From Bradyrhizobium manausense (GTDB taxonomy: Bacteria > Pseudomonadota > Alphaproteobacteria > Rhizobiales > Xanthobacteraceae), in contig NZ_LJYG01000108.1 in the NCBI RefSeq assembly GCF_001440035.1, positions 128,615 to 162,838 on the forward strand: DNA of 34,224 nucleotides, read 5' to 3'. Of the stretch, positions 8,424 to 15,592 are shown in pieces; position 1 is the stretch's first letter, and every line of letters starts with the position of its first letter. Made by a program: the position numbers and the translations under genes. Below the pieces are notes generated by a model. That model ran no database searches and was not told the DNA's origin. It was given only the letters and a program-made list of their open reading frames with translations.

Positions 8424-9566
8424 CTAGTGCTTGCCGAACCATTCCTCGTAGATCCGCTGATACGTGTCGTTCTCGCGCAGCCTCAGAAGGGCTTCGTTGA
8501 CCTGCTTGCGCAATGGACTGCCGGTCGGAAAGACGATGCCGTAGTCTTCCCTGTGAAAGACGTCACCGACGGTCCGCGCCAATCTGCTGCCATCGTGGGT
8601 CGTGTAGTAGAGCAGGGCGGGTGCATCGAACACGACGGCGTCGACCTGCTGGTCCAGCAGCGCCCGGTAGAGGTCATCGACCTTTTCGAACTCGCGAACC
8701 TCTGCCTTGAGCTCGCTCAGATAGGCCTTTGCCGTGCTGCCGCGCGTGGTGCCGACGGTCTTGCCGACAAGATCCTGCTGGCCGTTGATCGGTCCCCTGA
8801 TCTGCTGCACCGTCAGCGACGCCGTCAGCTGCGCCGTGTAGAACGCGACGAACACCACCCCCGTGAACATCCACAGCACGGCCACGATCCGGGCGATCCA
8901 GTGCCGCGGCATCTGATCGGCCTGGGTGGCCAGCGTGCCCGCCGCCCAGAACATCGCGTGAAAAATCCCCGGAAAATATTTCTTGGTTGGAATGATGCCG
9001 CTGTGATGCGTGCGCTCGACCAGGAACATCAGATGCGCCGGCACGAGGATCAGGAGCAGCGCAATGCCGAGCCAGACCAGCAGGGTGCGCGAGAAGAACA
9101 ATTGCATCAGCTCGCGCAGCGGATTGGCTTCGACATTGACGGCCGTGCCGCGCACCAGGATTTGCAGGCCCGAGTTCATGATCGGCTGCGAGAAGTCGAA
9201 CCTGTCCTCGCGCTCCGACGTGATCGAGATCGCCGCGATGGCGAGATCGGCTCGTCCACTTGCCACAGCGTCAAGCAATTCGCTCACATCGGGCAACACC
9301 ACATATTCGGTCTCGCGATTGAGCCGCTTGCCGATGCTGTTCCAGAGCTCGATGCTGAAGCCGCCCAGCACGCCGTTCTTCTCGACGACCATGGGAGGGA
9401 CGATGCGGGTCGCGACGCGGAGCTTGGCGGTCTCGGCCTGAGCCGTGGACCAGGCCATCCAGATGAGCAGTGCCAACATCAACCCGCGTATGGCCCTGGC
9501 TGCGACCGACGAGGGTAACCGATCGGTTCGCGCGCGAGAACTGGTCGCCTGATGCAGACGAGTCAT
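8424..9566 (-). CDS. Bacterial ionotropic glutamate receptor-like ligand-gated channel (GluR0 family)
   Basis: 380-residue protein with the S1-M1-P-M2-S2 layout of prokaryotic iGluRs. A signal peptide (ending AQA) precedes a PBP-like half. SITSEREDRFDFSQP matches the eukaryotic REEVIDFSKP segment whose Arg binds the ligand alpha-carboxylate. TM1 is about LLVWLGIALLLILVPAHLMF. A pore loop (FWAAGTLATQADQMPRHW) and a TM follow, ending FYTAQLTASLTV, close to the SYTANLAAFLTV gating motif of animal receptors. Lobe 2 has GSTAKAYL, like GSTKEFF, and VVFDAPALLYY. The K+-selective TVGYG filter of GluR0 is absent. ATG 9566 is chosen over the longer frame because the signal peptide follows. It is divergent from ridA. 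A plain ABC amino-acid binding protein is excluded by the inserted pore module. Confidence 0.85.
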   Translation of the reverse strand: MTRLHQATSSRARTDRLPSSVAARAIRGLMLALLIWMAWSTAQAETAKLRVATRIVPPMVVEKNGVLGGFSIELWNSIGKRLNRETEYVVLPDVSELLDAVASGRADLAIAAISITSEREDRFDFSQPIMNSGLQILVRGTAVNVEANPLRELMQLFFSRTLLVWLGIALLLILVPAHLMFLVERTHHSGIIPTKKYFPGIFHAMFWAAGTLATQADQMPRHWIARIVAVLWMFTGVVFVAFYTAQLTASLTVQQIRGPINGQQDLVGKTVGTTRGSTAKAYLSELKAEVREFEKVDDLYRALLDQQVDAVVFDAPALLYYTTHDGSRLARTVGDVFHREDYGIVFPTGSPLRKQVNEALLRLRENDTYQRIYEEWFGKH

Positions 9567-9742
9567 CGATGCTTTCCCGGCCTCGAACCGTGCTCTCGGC
9601 GGATCCCTGGGGACTGTCCCTTGACTGATTGATGGCCCAGTCCGATGCAAAACACCATCCCTTGAAACTGGTCATGATCGGGGTGTGCATGCGATCCTCG
9701 GCAAGTGTCTGTTTCAGGACGCCCCCTAACAAGGATAACCCA

Positions 9743-10126
9743 GTGAAATTCCATATGATCAGCGGCGGACCGAAGCCGGTCGCGCCTTTCAGCCACGCCG
9801 TCGAGACCGACGGCTTTGTCTTCGTCACGGGCCAGATGCCGGACACGCCGCAAACACCGGGCGTGCTGCCTGATGGCATTGTCGCCCAGACCCGTGCGGT
9901 GATGGAGAATTTGAAGATCGTCCTGGCCGGCCTCAATCTCGGCCTCGAGCATGTCGTGATGACGCGAATCTATCTCACGCGTTTCAAGGAAGACTACGCG
10001 GCGATGAACGAGACTTATCGCACGTTCTTTGCGGAGGGCAGGCTGCCGGCCCGCACCTGTGTCGGCGTCACGGGGCTTGCTTATGATGCACTGATCGAGA
10101 TCGACCTGGTATGCCGGCGGCCGTGA
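9743..10126 (+). CDS. RidA/YjgF/YER057c/UK114 family protein
   Basis: 127-residue member of the RidA family, trimeric proteins many of which hydrolyse reactive 2-aminoacrylate and other enamines/imines from PLP enzymes. Seen: FVFVTGQMPDTPQTPGVLP, TRAVMENLKIVLAGL, MTRIYLTRFKEDYAAMNETY, and LPARTCVGV with the substrate-binding Arg equivalent. The late IEIDLV has Asp where archetypal RidA has the catalytic-water Glu (IEIEAV), so enzyme activity may differ from RidA proper. GTG 9743 is chosen because AAGGA (9731-9735) is spaced correctly before it. Divergent from the glutamate-receptor-like gene across 176 bases. Confidence 0.88.
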   Translation: MKFHMISGGPKPVAPFSHAVETDGFVFVTGQMPDTPQTPGVLPDGIVAQTRAVMENLKIVLAGLNLGLEHVVMTRIYLTRFKEDYAAMNETYRTFFAEGRLPARTCVGVTGLAYDALIEIDLVCRRP

Positions 10127-10138
10127 CCTACCATCCCT

Positions 10139-10545
10139 TGCGTTGCCCGTCAGGCAAAGCACGCTGCGGGCGTTCAACTGCCGCGAGTGAAAATATTCCG
10201 CTTTACCGAATTTCTGATTTACGGTAGACATCCGCCACCTCATCGCGGTCAGAGGGGCGTATCGCGATCGTCACGAACGTGGGGTGAGCCGTGGTGGACG
10301 CCGACTGCATCGGCGCGGTGGTTTTCGCAGGGCGGGCAACCGTGAGCGAGAGCCGCGCGCGCATACGACAGGTGCGGCCAGCGTACGGTAAAACCGTGTC
10401 GTCCTGACGCCCGGAGTCTGTGCGTCAAGTCTTGCGGTGATGCGTGCGGCCCGACCGGGTCCGCGCATCAGCCATCTGCAAGGCGACGGGGGCAATCGTG
10501 CATCGCTCCCCGGGGAGAGCGCGGCTAAGGTGAAGAGATGAAGCA
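10139..10545. repeat. Long Bradyrhizobiaceae intergenic repeat (degenerate copy)
   Basis: About 400 bases without a credible gene. Several stretches, such as AATATTCCGCTTTACCGAA (about 10193-10211), GAGGGGCGTATCGCGATCG (10252-10270), GTCACGAACGTGGGGTGAG and GGGCGACGGGGGCA-like sequence near 10480, are ones I recognise from memory as parts of a highly repeated element in Bradyrhizobium and Rhodopseudomonas genomes, often mis-annotated as short hypothetical ORFs. Open frames on either strand here are Arg/Ser-rich and frame-inconsistent. Its boundaries and whether it is transcribed are not determined. Confidence 0.6.
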
Positions 10546-10632
10546 AAGCTCGGGCGCATTGCGCCGCGAGGACGCGGAGCTATATCTGCGAGAAAGATGC
10601 GAGTTATCGGAGCGCCGTGCAGGCCCCTTGCT

Positions 10633-10721
10633 CCGTCATTGCGAGCGTAGCGAAGCAATCCAGAATCTCTCCGTGAAAAGATTCTGGATTGCTTCGTCGC
10701 AAGAGCTCCTCGCAATGACGC
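10633..10721. repeat. Palindromic REP-like element
   Basis: CGTCATTGCGAG (10634-10645) is the reverse complement of CTCGCAATGACG (10709-10720), and the inner arms 10651-10668 and 10679-10696 (CGAAGCAATCCAGAATCT and its complement) pair perfectly over 18 bp with a 10-base loop. This hairpin type starting CGTCATTGCGAGC is widespread in Bradyrhizobium intergenic DNA. It would fold as a long stem in RNA. Confidence 0.85.
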
Positions 10722-10852
10722 GGAGAGAGGGGGAGCGCGTCAACCTCAGTCTCGCGCCCCGGCTCTGCGCCGCAACGTTTCACCTTGCAGCGCGTCCGGG
10801 ACATGAGGCGGAACTGCCAACTGCGTTGCCAATCGCTCCCTCGCATTTCGTC

Positions 10853-10978
10853 TCAAATTGCAACCCGCGCGTGCAAGAAGTCTTGATCGGCGGTGATGTA
10901 GGAGTGATGGGCCGCCTTGAACGCGGCCCCAGGCGACAGCGACTAACCCAAAGAGTGCCAGGATCAGTAGAAATTCAT
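10853..10978 (-). pseudogene. Possible frameshifted micro-gene for a single-TM protein
   Basis: From ATG 10978, preceded by GGGGGAAG, the minus strand reads M-N-F-Y then stops. In the -1 frame it continues LILALFGLVAVAW (a TM helix), then returns to the original frame as AAFKAAHHSYITADQDF and ends ...HARVAI at a stop (10853-10855). Start and end are in the same frame 42 codons apart, so two compensating shifts would restore a 41-residue membrane peptide. This may be a recently broken gene, sequencing indels or coincidence. Confidence 0.3.
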
Positions 10979-10993
10979 CGTGCTTCCCCCTTG

Positions 10994-11016
10994 TAAAGCA
11001 CCAAAATGGTGCTTTA
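10994..11016. promoter_or_regulatory. NtrC-box-like perfect palindrome
   Basis: Arms TAAAGCACCA (10994-11003) and TGGTGCTTTA (11007-11016) flank AAA. The core AGCACCAAAATGGTGCT matches the enteric NtrC enhancer pattern GCACC-N5-GGTGC as well as the E. coli glnA sites do. It lies 10 bases before ATG 11026 on the plus strand and 15 bases before the possible micro-gene start 10978 on the minus strand, so bound protein would more readily block than activate these starts. I found no convincing -24/-12 sigma54 promoter nearby. Confidence 0.55.
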
Positions 11017-11025
11017 GTGCTTTCC

Positions 11026-12180
11026 ATGAGCCCATCGCCCCGAAATGCGCCATCGGCGCTTCGCTACCGGCTTGCCCCTGACCCGGCCGCCAAGGCCGCG
11101 ATGGAGGCGACGTTCCAGGCCTATGACCGCATGATGGAGATCCTGGATGAGGTCGCGCGGACCCACAATGTGGGCTCCAACGTGGTCCTGCTGCACGCCC
11201 ATGCCTATGAGCCGATCCGCAAAGAGACCGCGCTGCCATCGCGGCTGGTGACGCTGGGCCTGCGCGACCGCGCCGAGTACCGCGCGTCGCAAGGCCGCCG
11301 CCTGCCGCTCGACGACAAGCTCGCCAAGATCAAGGGTCCGGCCACCATTTCGATTTCGACGGTGCAGGGGCGCTTCAGCGTGCCCTTCGACTATGCCGGC
11401 TACGCGGAGGGCTGGGGGCAGAGCGTGCCCGCGCACCTGATCCGCACCGACGACGGTTTCGAGGTTCACTACGGCGTCACGCCGAACAGTCTGCCAGAGG
11501 AGGAGAACGCTATGGATACCATCGCAGCCGCTCCCGAGAATTTCCTGTCACGGGTCGGGCGTCTGATCGCCGGCATCGCCTATGACGCGATCGAGCAGGC
11601 GGAAGGCAACAACAAGCTGAAAGTCGTGGGCCAGGCCATCCGCGAGATCGAGCGCGCCGAGAGCGAGGCGCGCGATGCACTCGCCGCTGCCCGCGCCGAG
11701 GAATACCGCCTCAACGCCCGCCGCACCGAGATCGAGCGCGAGATGACCGATCTTGCCGCCAAGATCGAGGGCGCGATCACGGACGGCCGCGACGATCTCG
11801 CCCGCGCCGGCATCGCCCGGCAGATGGATCTGGAGGCGCAGTTCGAGGTGCTCTCCCGCGCCATCGACGAGAACAACGAGAAGATCGAGAGTAGCGTGAC
11901 CTCGTTGCGTGCCGTGCTCTCGGCGCTGCAGGATGCCGAGCAGCGCCGCGTCGATCTCGCAAAGAGCGAGGCCGAAGCAAGCCACCACGCTTCGCATTCG
12001 CCGCGTAAGCGCGGCGGCAGCTCCGCGGCGGCGAAGGCGCTGCGTGCGGGCAGGGCGGTGGCACGCGTCACCGGCGTGCCGGCGGGCATTCCGTATTCCA
12101 GCGACATCGACGAACTCAGCGCGCTGCATCGCGACAAGGAGATTGCGGCAAGGCTCGCGCGGTTGAAGTCGCGCTCCTGA
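11026..12180 (+). CDS. PspA/IM30 family protein with TnpB-like N-terminal region
   Basis: One open frame of 384 residues from ATG 11026 (GTG 11017 would add three). Residues 1 to about 160 resemble the N-terminal, non-catalytic half of IS200/IS605 OrfB/TnpB: YRLAPDPAAKAAMEATFQAY, then TISISTVQGRFSVPF, then AHLIRTDDGFEVHYGV. It ends where the RuvC-like nuclease should start; no catalytic Asp/Glu motif follows. From Met163 (ATG 11512) the rest is a 222-residue PspA/IM30-type protein with long helices (EIERAESEARDALAAARAEE onward), exactly the length of E. coli PspA. A strong Shine-Dalgarno precedes ATG 11512, so PspA alone may be the main product. PspA binds stressed inner membrane. It is followed at 13 and 11 bases by YqiJ- and YqiK-like genes. 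Confidence 0.75.
   Translation: MSPSPRNAPSALRYRLAPDPAAKAAMEATFQAYDRMMEILDEVARTHNVGSNVVLLHAHAYEPIRKETALPSRLVTLGLRDRAEYRASQGRRLPLDDKLAKIKGPATISISTVQGRFSVPFDYAGYAEGWGQSVPAHLIRTDDGFEVHYGVTPNSLPEEENAMDTIAAAPENFLSRVGRLIAGIAYDAIEQAEGNNKLKVVGQAIREIERAESEARDALAAARAEEYRLNARRTEIEREMTDLAAKIEGAITDGRDDLARAGIARQMDLEAQFEVLSRAIDENNEKIESSVTSLRAVLSALQDAEQRRVDLAKSEAEASHHASHSPRKRGGSSAAAKALRAGRAVARVTGVPAGIPYSSDIDELSALHRDKEIAARLARLKSRS
11498..11514 (+). promoter_or_regulatory. Internal Shine-Dalgarno and start for stand-alone PspA
   Basis: AGGAGG (11498-11503) lies 8 bases before in-frame ATG 11512, the strongest ribosome-binding site in this part of the window; no comparable site precedes ATG 11026. Initiation here gives a 222-residue protein of standard PspA length. 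Confidence 0.7.
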
Positions 12181-12193
12181 AGAGTATCGTGTC

Positions 12194-12862
12194 ATGAGCG
12201 CATTGCTCGAACACGTCATGGCGCCGGAGGTCCGGCCGTTCGCGATCGCGGCGGCCATGATCCTCATCGTCGGCACGCTCGAAGTGGTCACGATGCTGGT
12301 CGGGGCTTCCTTGAGCGAGATGCTCGGCACCAGCATCGATTTCAGCCATTCCAGCGACAATGGCGTGATCAACGCCATCTCCTGGATCAATGTCGGCGGC
12401 GTGCCGCTCTTGATCTTCCTGCTGCTGGCGCTCGGCGCCTTCTCGATCACCGGCTTCCTGATCCAGGATGTCGCGCGGATGGTGGCCGGGCCCTTGCCGG
12501 CTTCAGTCGCTTCGCTGGCGGCGGTCGTGGTCTCGGTCCCGCTGGTCCGCGGCGCGAGCCGGGGTATCGCCCGGATCATTCCGAAGGATGAAAGCTACGT
12601 TATCGGCCTCGGCCATCTCGTCGGCCGCGTCGGTGAGGTCGTCGTCGGCCCGCTCGACCAGGGCCCGCCCGGTCGCGTCAGCGTCGCCGATATCCACGGC
12701 AACCGCCACTTCGTGCTTGCGGTTGCAGCGCCGGACTCGGCGCCGCTGCCGCAGGGAACCCTCGTCCTCCTGGTCGATCGTGTCGACACCCGTTTCGTCG
12801 CAGTGAAGGCAGACGATGAACTCAAACCGGCCAAAGCAACTCTAAGCCAGCAAGTCCATTAG
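12194..12862 (+). CDS. YqiJ-like OB-fold inner-membrane protein
   Basis: 222 residues. The N-terminal half has about three hydrophobic segments (RPFAIAAAMILIVGTLEVV; VPLLIFLLLALGAFSITGFL; ASVASLAAVVVSVPLV). The C-terminal third is a beta-rich OB-fold-type domain (VGRVGEVVVGPLDQGPPGRV, then HGNRHFVLAVAA, LPQGTLVLLVDRVDTRFVAV), as in E. coli YqiJ and NfeD-like proteins. NfeD/YqiJ proteins are the standard partners of flotillins, and here the flotillin gene follows 11 bases later. Likely role: organising membrane microdomains or membrane repair with flotillin and PspA (family knowledge; inference for this organism). Confidence 0.82.
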   Translation: MSALLEHVMAPEVRPFAIAAAMILIVGTLEVVTMLVGASLSEMLGTSIDFSHSSDNGVINAISWINVGGVPLLIFLLLALGAFSITGFLIQDVARMVAGPLPASVASLAAVVVSVPLVRGASRGIARIIPKDESYVIGLGHLVGRVGEVVVGPLDQGPPGRVSVADIHGNRHFVLAVAAPDSAPLPQGTLVLLVDRVDTRFVAVKADDELKPAKATLSQQVH

Positions 12863-12873
12863 CGGAGAAAGTT

Positions 12874-14580
12874 ATGTTCGACATCGCAGTCCCGGCCATG
12901 ATCGGCGTCGCGCTGATCGTCGTTTTGGGCATCATCTTCACCATCCTTTACAAGCGCGCCACGCGCGACGAGGCCTTCGTGCGCACCGGCCTCGGCGGCA
13001 AGAAGGTCGTGCTCGACGGCGGCGCCATGATCCTGCCGATCTTCCATTCCTATGCCAGCGTCAACCTGAAGACGCTCAGACTCACGGTCGAGCGCAAGGA
13101 GCGGGAGTCCCTGATCACCAAGGACCGGTTGCGCGTCGACATCGTCGCCGAATTCTACGTCCGCGTTCGCCCCGACGACGAGAGCATTGCGCTCGCGAGC
13201 CAGACCTTGGGCGCGCTGACCAATGACGCCGAAGCCCTGCGCAACCAGGTCGAGGCGAAATTCGTCGACGGCCTGCGCTCGGTGGCGGCGACCATGACCA
13301 TCCTGGAATTGCAGGAAAAGCGCAGCGACTTCGTCAAGCACGTGCAGGCAACGGTCGAGTCCGACGTGAAATCCAACGGCCTCGAATTGGAGTCGGTGTC
13401 ATTGACTAAACTCGACCAGACCGACGTCAAGTTCTTCAACCCCGAGAACTTCTTCGACGCCGAAGGCCTGACCCAGCTCAAGACCATCACCGAGACCCGC
13501 CGCCGTGACCGCAACGCCATCGTGCGCGACAACGAAGTCGCGATCGCCCAGAAGGATCTTGAAGCGCGCCAGCAGACGCTGGGGATCGAGCGGACCAAGA
13601 AGGAGGCCGAGCTGTCGCAGGAGCGCGACATCGCCAACAAGACTGCGAGCACGCGCGCCGAGGTCGCAACCGCAACCCAGACCGCGCGCCTGACGGAGGA
13701 GAACGCCCGCATCGACACCGATCGGGCGGTCGCCGAGAAGGAAGCGGGCGCGAAACAAATCAAGGAGACCGCAGTCATCGAGTCGGATCTTGCGATCAAC
13801 AAGCGCAAGACCGACGCGCAGCGCGAGATCCAGATCGCCACCCAGGAGAACGAGATCCAGATCGCGGCCAAGAGCAAGCAGACCTCGGAAGCCGTGGCCG
13901 AGGCCAAGACGGCCGAAGCGCTTGCCGTTTCCGCCGAGGAAAAGGTGGTCACCGCGCGCGCCGTCGAGGTCGCAGACCGTGCCCGTTTGACCCAGGTGCT
14001 TGCCGCACGCACCGAGGCCGAGCGCAAATCGACCGAGCTGATCGTCGCGGCTGAAGCCGAGAAGAGGGCCTCGCTCGACCGCGCCGAGGCCGTCAAGACG
14101 CTGGCGACCGCCGAAGCTGAATCCAACAAGATCAAGGCGGTTGGCGTGCGCAACATCGGCGAGGCCGAGGCTGCCGTCATCACCATGAAGAACGAGGCGC
14201 AGAACAAGCTCGGCAGCAACGTCATCGATTTCGAGATCGCCAAGAAGCGGATCGAGACGATGCCCTCGGCGTTGGCGGAGATGGTCAGGCCGATCGCCAA
14301 CCTCAAGGACGTCCGCATCCTGCACACCGGCGGCGCGTTCGGTGGCAATGGCAACGGGGCTGTGGGCGGCGGCGTCGGCTTCGGCGAGGGGCTCGCCGGC
14401 GAGCTGCTCAAGGTGCATGCGCTGCGACCGATGATCGACGAGATCCTGCGCCAGAGCGGCTTTGCGCCCGGCGATGATCCCGTGAAGGCGCTGGTCGGCG
14501 CCGTGACCGGCAAGGCCAATGGTGCGGCGGGTACGCCGGCGGTGCCTGCGCCGGAGAAAACAAACTCGGCCGATCTATGA
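12874..14580 (+). CDS. Flotillin-family (YqiK-like) SPFH-domain protein
   Basis: 568 residues. A single N-terminal TM (VPAMIGVALIVVLGIIFTIL) is followed by an SPFH/band-7 domain (VRTGLGGKKVVLDGGAMILP through residue about 190) and a long Ala/Glu-rich coiled coil to about 430 with repeated EA motifs typical of flotillins. The end is a Gly-rich stretch (GGAFGGNGNGAVGGG) and a short helical tail. ATG 12874 has GGAG upstream. Flotillins oligomerise into lipid-microdomain scaffolds; the pspA-yqiJ-yqiK order indicates a membrane-integrity operon. Confidence 0.93.
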   Translation: MFDIAVPAMIGVALIVVLGIIFTILYKRATRDEAFVRTGLGGKKVVLDGGAMILPIFHSYASVNLKTLRLTVERKERESLITKDRLRVDIVAEFYVRVRPDDESIALASQTLGALTNDAEALRNQVEAKFVDGLRSVAATMTILELQEKRSDFVKHVQATVESDVKSNGLELESVSLTKLDQTDVKFFNPENFFDAEGLTQLKTITETRRRDRNAIVRDNEVAIAQKDLEARQQTLGIERTKKEAELSQERDIANKTASTRAEVATATQTARLTEENARIDTDRAVAEKEAGAKQIKETAVIESDLAINKRKTDAQREIQIATQENEIQIAAKSKQTSEAVAEAKTAEALAVSAEEKVVTARAVEVADRARLTQVLAARTEAERKSTELIVAAEAEKRASLDRAEAVKTLATAEAESNKIKAVGVRNIGEAEAAVITMKNEAQNKLGSNVIDFEIAKKRIETMPSALAEMVRPIANLKDVRILHTGGAFGGNGNGAVGGGVGFGEGLAGELLKVHALRPMIDEILRQSGFAPGDDPVKALVGAVTGKANGAAGTPAVPAPEKTNSADL

Positions 14581-14651
14581 ATGCCGGTTCATTGCTGCTG
14601 AGAAGTCGGAACGATAAGAACGTCCCGTGCGCGTCTCGCGTCGCGCACGGC

Positions 14652-14700
14652 TCCGGAGCGCGGTTCGATTGCGTGTTGAGCCTTTCGACTGCGCTCCGGA
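14652..14700. repeat. Inverted repeat downstream of the flotillin gene
   Basis: TCCGGAGCGC (14652-14661) is the exact reverse complement of GCGCTCCGGA (14691-14700), with a 29-base loop. It lies 72 bases after the flotillin stop and could act as a 3' structure, but no T-run follows. Confidence 0.3.
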
Positions 14701-14789
14701 CGAATGTCTCGAGGCAATGCCATTTGTTGCCGCGGCGCCTGCGCCGATCGATGTCAGGCGCTGAGGCTTGTTTCGATCGGGGATTTCAT

Positions 14790-15158
14790 ATGAAGTATTT
14801 TCTCTCCGGGCTGATCGCCGTCGGCCTGTCTGTCGCTGCCACGGCAGCCTTCGCCGCCGATGCCCGCAACGTCACCGTCGTCAACGAGACCGGCTACGCC
14901 ATCAAATTCCTCGGCTTCAATGCCCCTGACGATGGCCTGGACGAGTGGGACAACGAACTTGACAGGGTTTTGCAGAACCAGGCGAGCACCTATGTCGAGT
15001 TCGACGATGACGATGAGGGGTGCGTCTGGAACATCCGCGTCGACTGGCAAAACTATGACGAGTCTGTGCTCTGGAAGAACGTCAACCTCTGCAAGTTTAC
15101 GGCTCTGCGGCTGCGCTACGACCCCGGCACCAAGACCACCTCGTTCGTCGCCGAGTAA
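14790..15158 (+). CDS. Small periplasmic hypothetical protein, 122 aa
   Basis: Has a clear signal peptide (MKYFLSGLIAVGLSVAATAA, cleavage after AFA), then an acidic ~100-residue domain with two Cys (EGCVWNIRVDW and VNLCKFTALRL) that could form one disulfide. The mature start DARNVTVVNETGYAIKFLGF resembles small all-beta secreted proteins that pack polar and aromatic residues, but I do not recognise the family. ATG 14790 is chosen because GGGGA (14779-14783) precedes it and the signal peptide starts there; the longer frame back to 14577 is not supported. Confidence 0.75.
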   Translation: MKYFLSGLIAVGLSVAATAAFAADARNVTVVNETGYAIKFLGFNAPDDGLDEWDNELDRVLQNQASTYVEFDDDDEGCVWNIRVDWQNYDESVLWKNVNLCKFTALRLRYDPGTKTTSFVAE

Positions 15159-15245
15159 CTCGGCCTGACCGAGGCCTAACAAGCCCGCGGGGAGGGCTCG
15201 ATCAGCCCTACCTGGATGCTTTGCGGATGATGACGAATTCGTCCT

Positions 15246-15272
15246 TTGCAAGCGCAATCGGCTTTGTTATAC
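15246..15272 (+). promoter_or_regulatory. Putative promoter of tRNA-Asn
   Basis: TTGCAA (15246-15251) and TTATAC (15267-15272), spacer 15, about 30 bases before the tRNA 5' end. Fair -35/-10 match. Confidence 0.35.
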
Positions 15273-15303
15273 GCAGCGCGCACGAACGTACGGTTCGCCC
15301 TTT

Positions 15304-15378
15304 TCCTCGGTAGCTCAGCGGTAGAGCATCCGACTGTTAATCGGATGGTCGCTGGTTCGAATCCAGCCCGGGGAGCCA
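15304..15378 (+). tRNA. tRNA-Asn (anticodon GTT)
   Basis: Acceptor TCCTCGG (15304-15310) pairs with CCGGGGA (15368-15374) with one T-G wobble. The D arm is AGCTCAGCGGTAGAGC. The anticodon stem TCCGA/TCGGA surrounds CTGTTAA, with GTT at 15336-15338. The T arm is GCTGGTTCGAATCCAGC. Discriminator G and encoded CCA (15376-15378). Confidence 0.97.
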
Positions 15379-15592
15379 AATTCCGCCTTACTTTCAATAA
15401 TTTGCAGGCGCATATTGATGTGGTGCGCGATCTTGCTCGATTGGTCTCTCAACCCCGTCGCACGGCCAGGCCCCGCAGAATCGTGTTCAAGCGGATGTGT
15501 ACGTCGAGACGCACACCGTAACGCAGACGGCACCAAATCGACTTAATTCACATCGAGCTTCGTTGGGCCGGACCCTTACGGAGCTGATTCCC

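Noticed and set aside
10538..10996. 152-codon plus-strand open frame
   Set aside because: Runs straight through the palindromic repeat; low-complexity translation with no start signal.
10860..11025. Sigma54 (-24/-12) promoter near the NtrC-like box
   Set aside because: Candidates such as TGGGCCGCCTTGAA have wrong spacing or lack the GC at -12.
13155..14519. 454-codon minus-strand open frame, Ser/Ala-rich
   Set aside because: Antisense of the flotillin coiled coil; a typical GC-rich mirror frame.
15246..15521. 91-codon open frame over tRNA-Asn
   Set aside because: Crosses the whole tRNA gene; upstream and downstream parts do not resemble protein.
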